Position numbers and translations under genes: made by a program. Source: Streptomyces sp. SCL15-4 (GTDB lineage: Bacteria > Actinomycetota > Actinomycetes > Streptomycetales > Streptomycetaceae). From it: 64,000 bases of DNA. Positions 8,539 to 15,933 of this stretch are shown in pieces; position 1 is the stretch's first letter; each line of letters starts with the position of its first letter. The notes beneath the pieces are model-generated. The model did not search any database. It was not told the DNA's origin and was given only the letters and a program-made list of their open reading frames with translations. The stretch is taken from the NCBI RefSeq assembly GCF_033366695.1, contig NZ_JAOBTQ010000001.1, positions 1,550,001 through 1,614,000 of the forward strand, read 5' to 3'.

Positions 8539-9716
8539 CCGTGGCCGCGCCGGGACCGGTCCACGAGGCACTCGCCGCGCTGCCGCTGGTGGACCACCAC
8601 TGCCACGGCGCGGTGACCGCCGATCTGGCCGCCGGGGAGTTCGCCTCCCTGCTCACCGAGGGCGCGGCCTGGCCCGGCGTCTCCCCCTTCGACACCCCCG
8701 CCGGCGTGGCCGTACGCCGCCACTGCGCTCCCCTGCTGGACCTGCCCCGGCACGCCCCGCCCGCCGACTACGTCGCGCGGCGCGCCCAGCTCGGCTGGCA
8801 GGAGGTCAACCGGCGCTTCCTGACGGCGTCCGGGGCCGGAGTGTTCTGCGTGGACACCGGCTTCGCCCCGCACCCGGTCACCACCCCCGCCGAGCTGGCC
8901 GCGGCGGCCGGCGCCACCGCCTGCGAGGTCGTACGGCTGGAGCAGGTCGCGGAGGCGGTGCTGGCGCGGGGTGTGGAGCCGGGCGAGTACGCGGCGGTGT
9001 TCCGCGCCGCCGCCGAGGAGGCCGTACGGCGGCCCGGTGTGGTGGCGGTGAAGTCGGTCGCCGCCTACCGCACGGGCTTCGCCCTGGACCCCGGGCGCCC
9101 CACGGACGCCGAGGTGACCCGGGCGGTTAGGCGCCGGCCGGCGCACGGCGGCCGCCTCGCCGACCCGGTGCTGGTACGGCACCTGCTGTGGACCGCCGTC
9201 GATCTGGGGCTGCCGCTGCAACTGCACACCGGCTTCGGCGACGCGGACCTGCGGCTGCACCGCGCCGACCCGGCCCTGCTCACCGACTGGCTGCACCGGA
9301 CGGCCGGCACGGTGCCGGTCCTGCTGCTGCACTGCTGGCCGTACCACCGCCAGGCGGCGTATCTCGCCGCGGTGTTCGAGCAGGTGTACCTGGACGTCGG
9401 CCTCGCCCTGCACCACACCGGCCCGGCCCGCTGCCGGGCGGTGCTGGAGGAGGCCCTGGAGGTGACCCCGTTCCGCAAACTGCTGTACAGCTCCGATGCT
9501 TACGGTGTGGCCGAGTTCCACCACCTGGGCGCGCTGTGCTTCCGCCGGGGCCTCGCCGGTCTGCTGCAGGACCGGGTGGACGCCGACGAGCTGAGCCTGG
9601 CCGACGCCCTGCGGATCGCCGACTGGACGGGCCGGGACAACGCCCGCCGGCTGTACGGACCGCCCGTATCCGAACCCGCCCGCGATCCCGGCGGGCGCCC
9701 CTCGCGGAAAGTATGA
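8526..9716 (+). CDS. amidohydrolase family protein (FluG N-terminal-domain type)
   Basis: A ~396-residue amidohydrolase_2 (TIM-barrel metal hydrolase). The metal-binding HxH is in LPLVDHHCHG at the N-terminus. Later motifs are LPLQLHTGFGD, VLLLHCWPYHR and YSSDAYGVAEF, the last holding the catalytic aspartate. Start candidates are GTG 8526 and GTG 8541. Either way the gene overlaps or abuts the glutamine-synthetase-like stop, so the two are translationally coupled. Hydrolysis of a gamma-glutamyl or related amide made or used by its partner is a plausible role (inference from the FluG arrangement). Confidence 0.87.
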   Translation: MGVLTVAAPGPVHEALAALPLVDHHCHGAVTADLAAGEFASLLTEGAAWPGVSPFDTPAGVAVRRHCAPLLDLPRHAPPADYVARRAQLGWQEVNRRFLTASGAGVFCVDTGFAPHPVTTPAELAAAAGATACEVVRLEQVAEAVLARGVEPGEYAAVFRAAAEEAVRRPGVVAVKSVAAYRTGFALDPGRPTDAEVTRAVRRRPAHGGRLADPVLVRHLLWTAVDLGLPLQLHTGFGDADLRLHRADPALLTDWLHRTAGTVPVLLLHCWPYHRQAAYLAAVFEQVYLDVGLALHHTGPARCRAVLEEALEVTPFRKLLYSSDAYGVAEFHHLGALCFRRGLAGLLQDRVDADELSLADALRIADWTGRDNARRLYGPPVSEPARDPGGRPSRKV

Positions 9717-9723
9717 TCAAGCA

Positions 9724-10260
9724 ATGTCTGACATGACCGAGACCACGCCCGGCTGGCTGACCACGGACGAACTGGAGATGGCCAGGGCCCGGATGCCGAT
9801 CCTGTACGTCGAGGCCGTGCCCGTGCGCGTGGACGACAGCGGTGAGGTCACCAGCATCGGGCTGCTGCTGCGGATCGGCCCGGACGGCACGGTCAGCCGG
9901 GCCCTCGTCTCCGGCCGGGTCCTGCACCACGAGCGGGTCCGCGACGCGCTGCTGCGGCACCTGGAGAAGGACCTCGGGCCGGTCGCCCTGCCCCGCGTCC
10001 CCACGTCCCTGCAGCCGTTCACGGTCGCGGAGTACTTCCCGACGGCGGGCGTCACGCCGTACCACGACCCGCGCCAGCACGCGGTGTCCCTGGCCTACAT
10101 CGTGCCGGTGGCCGGCGACTGCCGGCCCCGCCAGGACGCCCTGGACCTCGTCTGGTTCAGCCCCCGGGAGGCCGCCTCCCCGGCCGTCCAGAGCGAGATG
10201 CCGGGCGGCCACGGGGTCCTGCTGAAGCAGGCGCTGGCGCATGTGGGACTGGTGTCCTGA
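9724..10260 (+). CDS. Nudix-like protein (DUF4916) with an altered Nudix box
   Basis: A 178-residue protein beginning MSDMTETTPGWLTTDELEMA, which I place in the DUF4916 branch of the Nudix fold. The Nudix consensus GX5EX7REUXEEXGU can be traced in GRVLHHE ... RHLEKDLG. The REUxEE core reads RHLEKD, so the Glu residues that bind catalytic metal are replaced by His, Lys and Asp. It may therefore be a weak enzyme or a binding protein. It begins seven bases after the amidohydrolase stop and probably shares its transcript. Confidence 0.82.
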   Translation: MSDMTETTPGWLTTDELEMARARMPILYVEAVPVRVDDSGEVTSIGLLLRIGPDGTVSRALVSGRVLHHERVRDALLRHLEKDLGPVALPRVPTSLQPFTVAEYFPTAGVTPYHDPRQHAVSLAYIVPVAGDCRPRQDALDLVWFSPREAASPAVQSEMPGGHGVLLKQALAHVGLVS

Positions 10261-10522
10261 GCCCGTGCCGGGAGGGCGCGTGCGGGAGACGAACCGGCTG
10301 ACGGTGCGGGCGGGCGTGCCTGGCCGGAAGCGGTCCCGTCCGGACCCGGCGCCCGCGCGCGCCTGACCGTGCGGGCCGGTGACCATTGCGGGCCGGGGCC
10401 GGTCGAGTTCACCGTCCGCTGTCCGCACGGGCTGTTGCCGAGGCGGCGCCGGGCTTCCTCCGCGCGCGGGCCGCGGCTCGACGGTGCGGCTCGAACCCCG
10501 GCAGGTGCGGTCCGGTGCCCCG

Positions 10523-11284
10523 TCAGCATCCCTCTGTGAGGTCCACGAGCATCCAGGGTGCCGGTCCGGTGCCGTCGTGCCATGCCCGCAGGGCCGGCCG
10601 GTCGAAGCAGAGGATCCCGCACTGTTCGGCGTACTCGGCGGCCGGTGCGGTGAAGTCGCTGGTGGTGACGAGGACCGCGACGTCGGCCTCGTGCACGGTG
10701 TAGCAGGTGCCGCCGAAGCGCTGCAGGTCCTGGGAGCCGACCCGGTGACCGTCGCCGTAGCGCTTGCACTGGATGACGACCCGCCGCCCGTCGGGTGCCA
10801 CGGCCAGCACATCGGCGCCCAAGTCCCCGGCACCGCCGACGACTTCGACACCGGTGCAGCCGTCCCGTTCGCACAGTACGGCCACCGCCTGCTCGAACTC
10901 GTCGGCGTCCAGGGCGTCGTAGTCGTACGCGGGGACACCGGTGACGTACCGGTCACCGGCGGCCGGGACGGGCGGCGCGGGCGCCTTCCACTCCTCCAGC
11001 GCCGTGTGCACGCCTTCTTCCAGTGCCGCGGCGGCCCTTCGGGCGGTCCGGGCGCCGGAGAGGCGGTGCCGCCGGCGCCCCCAGGCGAGGACGGCGGCGA
11101 GACCGACCAGGCAGAGGACGGCCACCCAGGCGGGGCGCCGCTCGGCGGTCCCGGCCAGCGTACGGACGGCGAAACCGAGGACACACACGGCGAGGGCGAG
11201 AAGCACGAAGAACAGGGCGGTCGCGCGTAGGTCGAACGACCGGCGGCCGGCGCGTGGTCGTATGCGGCGTGCGGGCATGGTCAC
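10523..11284 (-). CDS. membrane-anchored Mrr-like restriction endonuclease
   Basis: A 253-residue protein with two N-terminal membrane segments (about residues 21-45, ALFFVLLALAVCVLGFAV, and 52-68) followed by a PD-(D/E)xK nuclease domain of the Mrr_cat type. The catalytic core is GDLGADVLAVAP followed by VVIQCKRYG, giving the Asp ... Gln-x-Lys pattern. The family cleaves DNA, often modified DNA, and membrane-tethered versions are widespread in actinobacteria. It stands alone, without methyltransferase or specificity genes. The start is GTG 11284 or ATG 11278. Confidence 0.88.
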   Translation of the reverse strand: MTMPARRIRPRAGRRSFDLRATALFFVLLALAVCVLGFAVRTLAGTAERRPAWVAVLCLVGLAAVLAWGRRRHRLSGARTARRAAAALEEGVHTALEEWKAPAPPVPAAGDRYVTGVPAYDYDALDADEFEQAVAVLCERDGCTGVEVVGGAGDLGADVLAVAPDGRRVVIQCKRYGDGHRVGSQDLQRFGGTCYTVHEADVAVLVTTSDFTAPAAEYAEQCGILCFDRPALRAWHDGTGPAPWMLVDLTEGC

Positions 11285-11461
11285 GAGGTGACGCCCCCTT
11301 CCCCTGACGGAACATGAAGATCAGTTCCGTCTGCCCGCAAAGCGCGTGCCCCACAACTCCGGCGCGTCCTCGGAGGATCGCCGGACACGGGCCCCGCGCC
11401 ATCGTGTCGTTCCGCGGCCGGCCTCGGGCGACCGCACAGACCGGTCCCCGGGCACGAGCCG

Positions 11462-11509
11462 AGGGCCGGTCTCGGACACTGCCGAAACCGGCCCCTGGTC
11501 CGCGACCAG
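11462..11509 (-). terminator. paired hairpins after the secreted-protein gene
   Basis: AGGGCCGGTCTCGG pairs with CCGAAACCGGCCCCT around a 6-base loop (11462-11496). A second small hairpin, CTGGTC-CGC-GACCAG, follows at 11495-11509. They lie 33-80 bases beyond the stop of the minus-strand secreted-protein gene. A close relative of the first hairpin sits beside tRNA-Pro at 22530-22563. Confidence 0.55.
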
Positions 11510-11541
11510 GAACGAACCCGCTCCCGGCTCGCGAGAGACGG

Positions 11542-12165
11542 TCAGTGAGTGTGCTGGTGCATCGACGGGCGGACGGAGGGCGGCGTGGCAACGTGCCGCG
11601 CGGGAGCCTTCTCGGGCGCCTTCGGCCGGCCGGCGTGGAACCGGGCGGGTGAGACGAACTCGTAGCCCGACCAGATGCCGCCGCCGCGCCACGCGGAGCC
11701 GTCCCAGACGTAGGCCGAGGCGAGGGTCTGGTAGTAGCCCTCCCCGCAGGCCTGCCACCCGCCCCAGTTGTAGACCATCTCCGGCCCATAGGGTCCGGGG
11801 AACTCGCCTCCCGTCTGGCCCGTGGCGCCGTACTTCCAGGCGCTGGTGCGGCACACCGCCCAGGCGGAGCCGTTCCACCGGTAGACGGTGGCTCGCGTGG
11901 CGGCCCAGCCGTCGGGCCTGGACAGACCGGTCCCGCACCCTTGGGTGAGGGCGTAGGTGTGGGAGTACGCCAGGTTGCCGGACAGCGCGCCGGGTCGCAC
12001 GTGGTCGATTCCCGCGTCCCCTTGGACGCACAGGCCGGAACCGTTGTACACGGTCACTTCCCTGGCCCAGGTCCAGGCGTTCGCCGGTTGCGTCCAGACG
12101 GCGGCCATCAGCAAGGTGACGGCCGTGCACAGCGCGGCTTTCAGAGTCAGGCGGAATGCTGCCAT
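11542..12165 (-). CDS. secreted protein of unknown function
   Basis: A 207-residue protein with a clear Sec signal peptide: MAAFRLTLK, a hydrophobic core, and a likely cut after PANA. The mature part is rich in Trp, Tyr and Gly, with repeated segments such as VYRWNGSAWAVC and YVWDGSAWRGG, and four scattered cysteines that could form two disulfides. The C-terminal ~40 residues are Pro/His-rich and probably disordered. GGAGGGACC before ATG 12165 fixes the start; the frame stays open far upstream by chance. I do not recognise the family. The repeat pattern suggests a small beta-rich extracellular domain. Confidence 0.75.
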   Translation of the reverse strand: MAAFRLTLKAALCTAVTLLMAAVWTQPANAWTWAREVTVYNGSGLCVQGDAGIDHVRPGALSGNLAYSHTYALTQGCGTGLSRPDGWAATRATVYRWNGSAWAVCRTSAWKYGATGQTGGEFPGPYGPEMVYNWGGWQACGEGYYQTLASAYVWDGSAWRGGGIWSGYEFVSPARFHAGRPKAPEKAPARHVATPPSVRPSMHQHTH

Positions 12166-12599
12166 GGTCCCTCCGTTTCTCGATGCGCCGGTGGACCGGG
12201 CTCTCGCGGGCGGAGCGGTGCGGAGCCGGACGGCGCGATGGGTTCCGGTGGTGACGGTCAGAACAGGAGCGGCCGGCGGGACACGCTGGGAACGGGTGAC
12301 CTGGCCGGCGTACTCACGGCCCCACGGGAGGAGGCGTTTCCGGGACCGCGAACCAGATGACCCCGAGAGGGTGAGCCTCCCTCGACTCACCGCCTCCCAC
12401 CATAGGTGATCCGGTCGCCTCACGCCTGTCGGCGGTTGCCCGGCAGCGGGCCCGAAAGACCGGTCGGGCGGGACGCGTTCGCCGCCGGTTCGGCCTCCAG
12501 GTGGCGTTCTCCGCGCGGTCACGCCGACGTTGTGAGGCTCCCTGGTGCTCTTCCGGCAGCGCCCGCGGGGCCATAGGGCCATGCCCCCGGGACGGCCGC
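12166..12599. other. 434-bp gap upstream of the secreted-protein gene
   Basis: No gene is supported here. An 86-codon minus-strand frame (12314-12574) is arginine/proline-rich, lacks a ribosome site and shows no recognisable domain. The region should contain the promoter of the secreted-protein gene, but I cannot point to convincing -35/-10 elements. Confidence 0.4.
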
Positions 12600-13163
12600 T
12601 CAGCGCCTCGTCTCGTACCTGGTCAGGATCACACCACAGGGAAACGTCCGCGTCTCCACCAGCTTCAGGTCCACCCAGTTGTCCAGTGCGGTGAAGAACG
12701 GCGTGCCGCCGCCCACCAGGACCGGCGCGGTGGCCAGCATGTACTCGTCGATCAGGCCGGCCCGCATGGCCGCCCCGGCGAGCGTCGCGCCGCCGATGTC
12801 CATCGGGCCGCCGTCCTCGGCCCTGAGCCGCGTGATCTCGGCGACCGCGTCGCCGGTGACCAGGCGGGTGTTCCAGCCGACCTCGTCGATCGTCGAGGAG
12901 AACACCACCTTCGGCATGTCCCGCCAGCGGCGCGCATACTCGATCTCCGCCGGGGTGGCGTCCGGCTGCTGGTCGCCGGTCGGCCAGTAGGAGCTCATCG
13001 TCTGCCACAGCTTGCGCCCGTACAGCGTCAGGTCGGTCGCCTGCAACCGGTCGGACCAGAACCGGAACAGCTCGTCGCTCGGCACGCTCCAGCCGATGTC
13101 GTCACCGGGCGCGGCGATGTAGCCGTCCAGGCTCATATTCATGCCGTAGATCAATTTCCGCAT
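12600..13163 (-). CDS. dihydrofolate-reductase-like (RibD C-terminal domain) protein
   Basis: A 187-residue RibD_C/DHFR-like protein beginning MRKLIYGMNMSLDGYIAAP, a hallmark of this family. Further conserved pieces are LTLYGRKLWQTMSSYW, MPKVVFSSTID and GPMDIGGATLAG, the last matching the NADPH-binding loop. Members reduce pteridine- or flavin-like substrates, but most in actinobacteria are uncharacterised, and it is not expected to be the housekeeping DHFR. It is a single gene with no clear operon partner. Confidence 0.88.
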   Translation of the reverse strand: MRKLIYGMNMSLDGYIAAPGDDIGWSVPSDELFRFWSDRLQATDLTLYGRKLWQTMSSYWPTGDQQPDATPAEIEYARRWRDMPKVVFSSTIDEVGWNTRLVTGDAVAEITRLRAEDGGPMDIGGATLAGAAMRAGLIDEYMLATAPVLVGGGTPFFTALDNWVDLKLVETRTFPCGVILTRYETRR

Positions 13164-13365
13164 GGCGTCAGCCTTCCGTGAGTCGGTGGCCTGCTGACTC
13201 TCAACCGCCCCGCCTCTTCACCGCCTGGGTGGAACAGGTCTACCACCGACGGGTCCGCTCCGAGACCGCTGATCGACTCCGCGCGCGCGAAGGAGCGTGG
13301 CCGGCGGATCGACTACGCTATCTTCCTGCCGAGCCGGGACCAGCCGATCGAGGCCGTCGAACCCG

Positions 13366-13695
13366 TCACGCGGACGCTTGGGCGCCTGGCTCCGGGACCA
13401 TCTGGAAATCGACGAAAAACGTGCCGGGGTCGCCAGGCACGACACGGCAACTGAAGTGGCGCCCAAGCAGAGAACTGACGCTGATTTCGAGGTTCTGCGA
13501 GAGAACGGCGGCCGAGCCGACGTACTTGTTCGTCGGGTCGTCGACGGCATGGGCATCGACGAGCGCTCCACGGACCCCGGTCACGACGTATGCGACCCGT
13601 CGACCGCCGCGGAGGTCGGGCTCTTCGTCCTCGTGGTCGCAGTTCACTACGTGGGCGAGCACGTCACCCAGGCCGGTCTTCGGATCGTCGCTCAT
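13366..13695 (-). CDS. small hypothetical protein
   Basis: A 109-residue acidic protein starting MSDDPKTGLGDVLAHVVNC. It shows normal amino-acid variety (for example GRRVAYVVTGVRGALVDAH, then DPTNKYVGSAAVLSQNLEI), unlike the arginine/proline-rich shadows around it. There is no signal peptide or membrane segment and no domain I recognise. The ribosome site is poor (no clear GGAGG before ATG 13695). Short open pieces on both sides suggest the neighbourhood has been rearranged, so it may be a young or decaying gene. Confidence 0.5.
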   Translation of the reverse strand: MSDDPKTGLGDVLAHVVNCDHEDEEPDLRGGRRVAYVVTGVRGALVDAHAVDDPTNKYVGSAAVLSQNLEISVSSLLGRHFSCRVVPGDPGTFFVDFQMVPEPGAQASA

Positions 13696-13985
13696 GAGCG
13701 CACACGCTACGTGGCCGCCACGGCAACCGCACAGAGCCCGCGGCTCTCGGTCCGCTCCCGCCGGCGGGGCCGAGCAGGTCGCGCTTCAGCGCGGTCCGCG
13801 CCCTTCGATCACCCTCTGCCCCCGGTCGCGGGCCTGGCCCCAACTGGTCCCCAAGGGGCACGTCCGCGCCGCCTCGGACAGACAAAGCGGCTAGTGCGAC
13901 GACAGATGGGGCGTCATCCTCGTCAACCCACCTACGTGCTCCCCGCCGCATGCCATGGCGGACACCGGCCTTGCCCTCGGCGAAG

Positions 13986-14513
13986 TCAGCGGAGCTGCCG
14001 CGCCAGCAGGTCTACGGCCAGGCCGGCGAGGACGTCGGGAGCCGGCGTCGCGTCGAGCTCGGCTCCCGGCTCGTCCGGTTCGAGGGGTTCGAGCGTGGCA
14101 AGCTGCGAGTCGAGGAGCGAGCTCGGCATGAAGTGGCCGGTGCGTCCGCCGATCCGGTCCGCCAGCACTTCGCGGCTGGCGATCAGGTGCAGGAAGAATG
14201 CGCCCGGGCAGGCCGCTCGCAGGATGTCCCGGTAGCGCCGCCTGAGCGCGGAGCAGGCGACCACCGCACCGGTGCCCGCCACGTCCCGCTGGTGCAGCCA
14301 GCGGCCGACGGACTCCAGCCAGGGGCGGCGGTCGGCGTCGTCGAGCGGCGTACCGGCCGACATCTTGGTGATGTCGGCCGCCGAGTGGAAGTCGTCGCCG
14401 TCCGCGAAGGGCACGCCCAACCGCTGTGCCAGCAGGCGGGCCACCGTGGTCTTGCCGATCCCTGCGACGCCCGTGACGACGACGCACGGGGACCGGCGCT
14501 CAGCGCGGTCCAT
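13986..14513 (-). CDS. gntK: gluconokinase
   Basis: A 175-residue gluconokinase of the shikimate-kinase-like P-loop type, which phosphorylates gluconate to 6-phosphogluconate. The P-loop is VVTGVAGIGKTTVA. FADGDDFHSAADITKMSAG is the characteristic gluconate-binding and Asp-containing stretch, and VACSALRRRYRDILR carries the conserved Arg cluster. HFMPSSLLDSQLATLEPLE is the family's C-terminal signature. Its start overlaps the end of the Zwf-like gene by 14 bases, so the two are coupled. Gluconate is not the product of a true glucose-6-phosphate dehydrogenase, which makes this pairing informative about the neighbour. Confidence 0.93.
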   Translation of the reverse strand: MDRAERRSPCVVVTGVAGIGKTTVARLLAQRLGVPFADGDDFHSAADITKMSAGTPLDDADRRPWLESVGRWLHQRDVAGTGAVVACSALRRRYRDILRAACPGAFFLHLIASREVLADRIGGRTGHFMPSSLLDSQLATLEPLEPDEPGAELDATPAPDVLAGLAVDLLARQLR

Positions 14514-15933
14514 CTTCCGGTAGCGCTTCGGGGTGCAGCAGGTCGCTGCGCCGCCGTTGGGCGCCCTCGTGCGGCCGGGGAGGCGGACCGTCGGAGCCGG
14601 CCGGATACTCCTCCAGCGGGACCAGGTTGCTCTCCCATGCGCTCAGGACGGGGGCCAGGACCCGCCATGCCTCCTCGGCCTCGTCGCCCCGGATGGACAG
14701 GGCGGGATCACCCTTCATGACGTCCAGAAGGAGCCGGCCGTAGGCGGGCAGGTCGGGCGGTTCCATCCGGGCTGTCAACGAGAGCTGGGTGAGAGCCTGG
14801 GCGCGTGCGCCGATGCCCGTCATGTCGAGGGTCATCCCTTCCGGCTCCAGCCCGAAGCGCAGCACGTTGGGCTCGGCCTGGCCTTCGTGACCGAAGGGCA
14901 GATGGGGCACGGAGCGGAAGCGCACCGCGACCTCCTTGCGGTCCCGTCCGAGCGCCTTGCCGCTGCGCAGCCGGAACATCGTCCCCGACCAGCGCCAACT
15001 GTCCAGTTCCAGTTCGACCTCGGCGAAGGTCTCCGTGCGTCGCCCGGGGTCCACGCCCTCCTCGTCGACGTATGCGGGGACATCGCGGCCGCCGATCCGG
15101 CCGGACAGGTAGCGTGCGCGGCGTGTGCGGTGCACGACGTCGTAGTCGGTGAGGAGCCGCACGGACCGCAGCACGTCGACCTTCCGGTCGCGCAGGTCCC
15201 GCTCGCCGAGGGTGATCGGGGGTTCCATGGCCACGAGGCACAGCAGTTGCAGCAGGTGGTTCTGCACCATGTCCTTCAGCGCGCCGACGCCGTCGTAGTA
15301 GCCGGCGCGGCCTTCCAGGGCGAGGGTCTCGTCCCAGACGATCTCGATGTCCGCGATGTGAGTGCTGTTCCAGATGGGCTCCAGCATCCGGTTGGCGAGC
15401 CGGCTTCCGAGGACGTTCTGGACGGTCGTCATGGCGAGGAAGTGATCGACCCGGAACACCGCCTGTTCGGGCACGAGACCGGCGAGCAGCCGGTTGAGCC
15501 GGTGCGCGCTCGCCAGGTCCTCGCCGAACGGCTTCTCCAGAACGATCCGGCTGCCCGGCGGCAGGCCGGCCTCGTGCAGGGCCGTGACCACGTGCGGGAA
15601 GAGTGCCGGGGGAAGGGCGAGATACACGGCGATCGGGTCGTCGCCGACGACGACGGCGGCGACGTCCGCTGGATCGGTGACGTCGGCCCGCCGGTAGTGG
15701 GCCGAAGCCGCGACGGCCGTCCTCGCCTCGACAGGGCAGGAGCCGCCGTGGCGGTCGAGCTGGTCGGTGCACCACCAGCGGAAGCGGTCGGTGTCCCAGC
15801 CTTCCCTGCTCGCGCCGGTCAGCCGGAAGCCGTCGTCGATGTGTCCCGCGGCCCGCAGCGCGGCCAGGGCCGGCAGGAGGTAGCGGGCGGTGAGGTCGCC
15901 TGTCGCGCCGAAGACGGCGAGCCGCTTGATCAT
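14500..15933 (-). CDS. zwf: glucose-6-phosphate dehydrogenase homologue with altered active-site signature
   Basis: A 477-residue member of the Zwf family. It has the nucleotide-binding GATGDLT (9-15), the EKPFGEDL motif (133-140), the catalytic-base region KDMVQNHLLQ (His226) and RSGKAL near the C-terminus. The family signature DHYLGK(E/Q/K) instead reads DHFLAMT at 163-169. The His stays, but Tyr, Gly, Lys and the last acidic residue are changed; in characterised enzymes the Tyr and Lys help bind the 6-phosphate. It may therefore prefer a substrate other than glucose 6-phosphate, possibly free glucose. ATG 15933 overlaps the GH15 stop (ATGA). The symbol marks homology, not proven function. 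Confidence 0.85.
   Translation of the reverse strand: MIKRLAVFGATGDLTARYLLPALAALRAAGHIDDGFRLTGASREGWDTDRFRWWCTDQLDRHGGSCPVEARTAVAASAHYRRADVTDPADVAAVVVGDDPIAVYLALPPALFPHVVTALHEAGLPPGSRIVLEKPFGEDLASAHRLNRLLAGLVPEQAVFRVDHFLAMTTVQNVLGSRLANRMLEPIWNSTHIADIEIVWDETLALEGRAGYYDGVGALKDMVQNHLLQLLCLVAMEPPITLGERDLRDRKVDVLRSVRLLTDYDVVHRTRRARYLSGRIGGRDVPAYVDEEGVDPGRRTETFAEVELELDSWRWSGTMFRLRSGKALGRDRKEVAVRFRSVPHLPFGHEGQAEPNVLRFGLEPEGMTLDMTGIGARAQALTQLSLTARMEPPDLPAYGRLLLDVMKGDPALSIRGDEAEEAWRVLAPVLSAWESNLVPLEEYPAGSDGPPPRPHEGAQRRRSDLLHPEALPEDGPR

Noticed and set aside
12314..12574. 86-codon minus-strand frame
   Set aside because: Arg/Pro-rich, no ribosome site, no domain, alone in a gap.
12166..13008. Upstream extension of the secreted-protein frame (open from 13008)
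   Set aside because: The extension overlaps the RibD-like gene and gives low-complexity sequence. A good ribosome site and a signal peptide begin at 12165.
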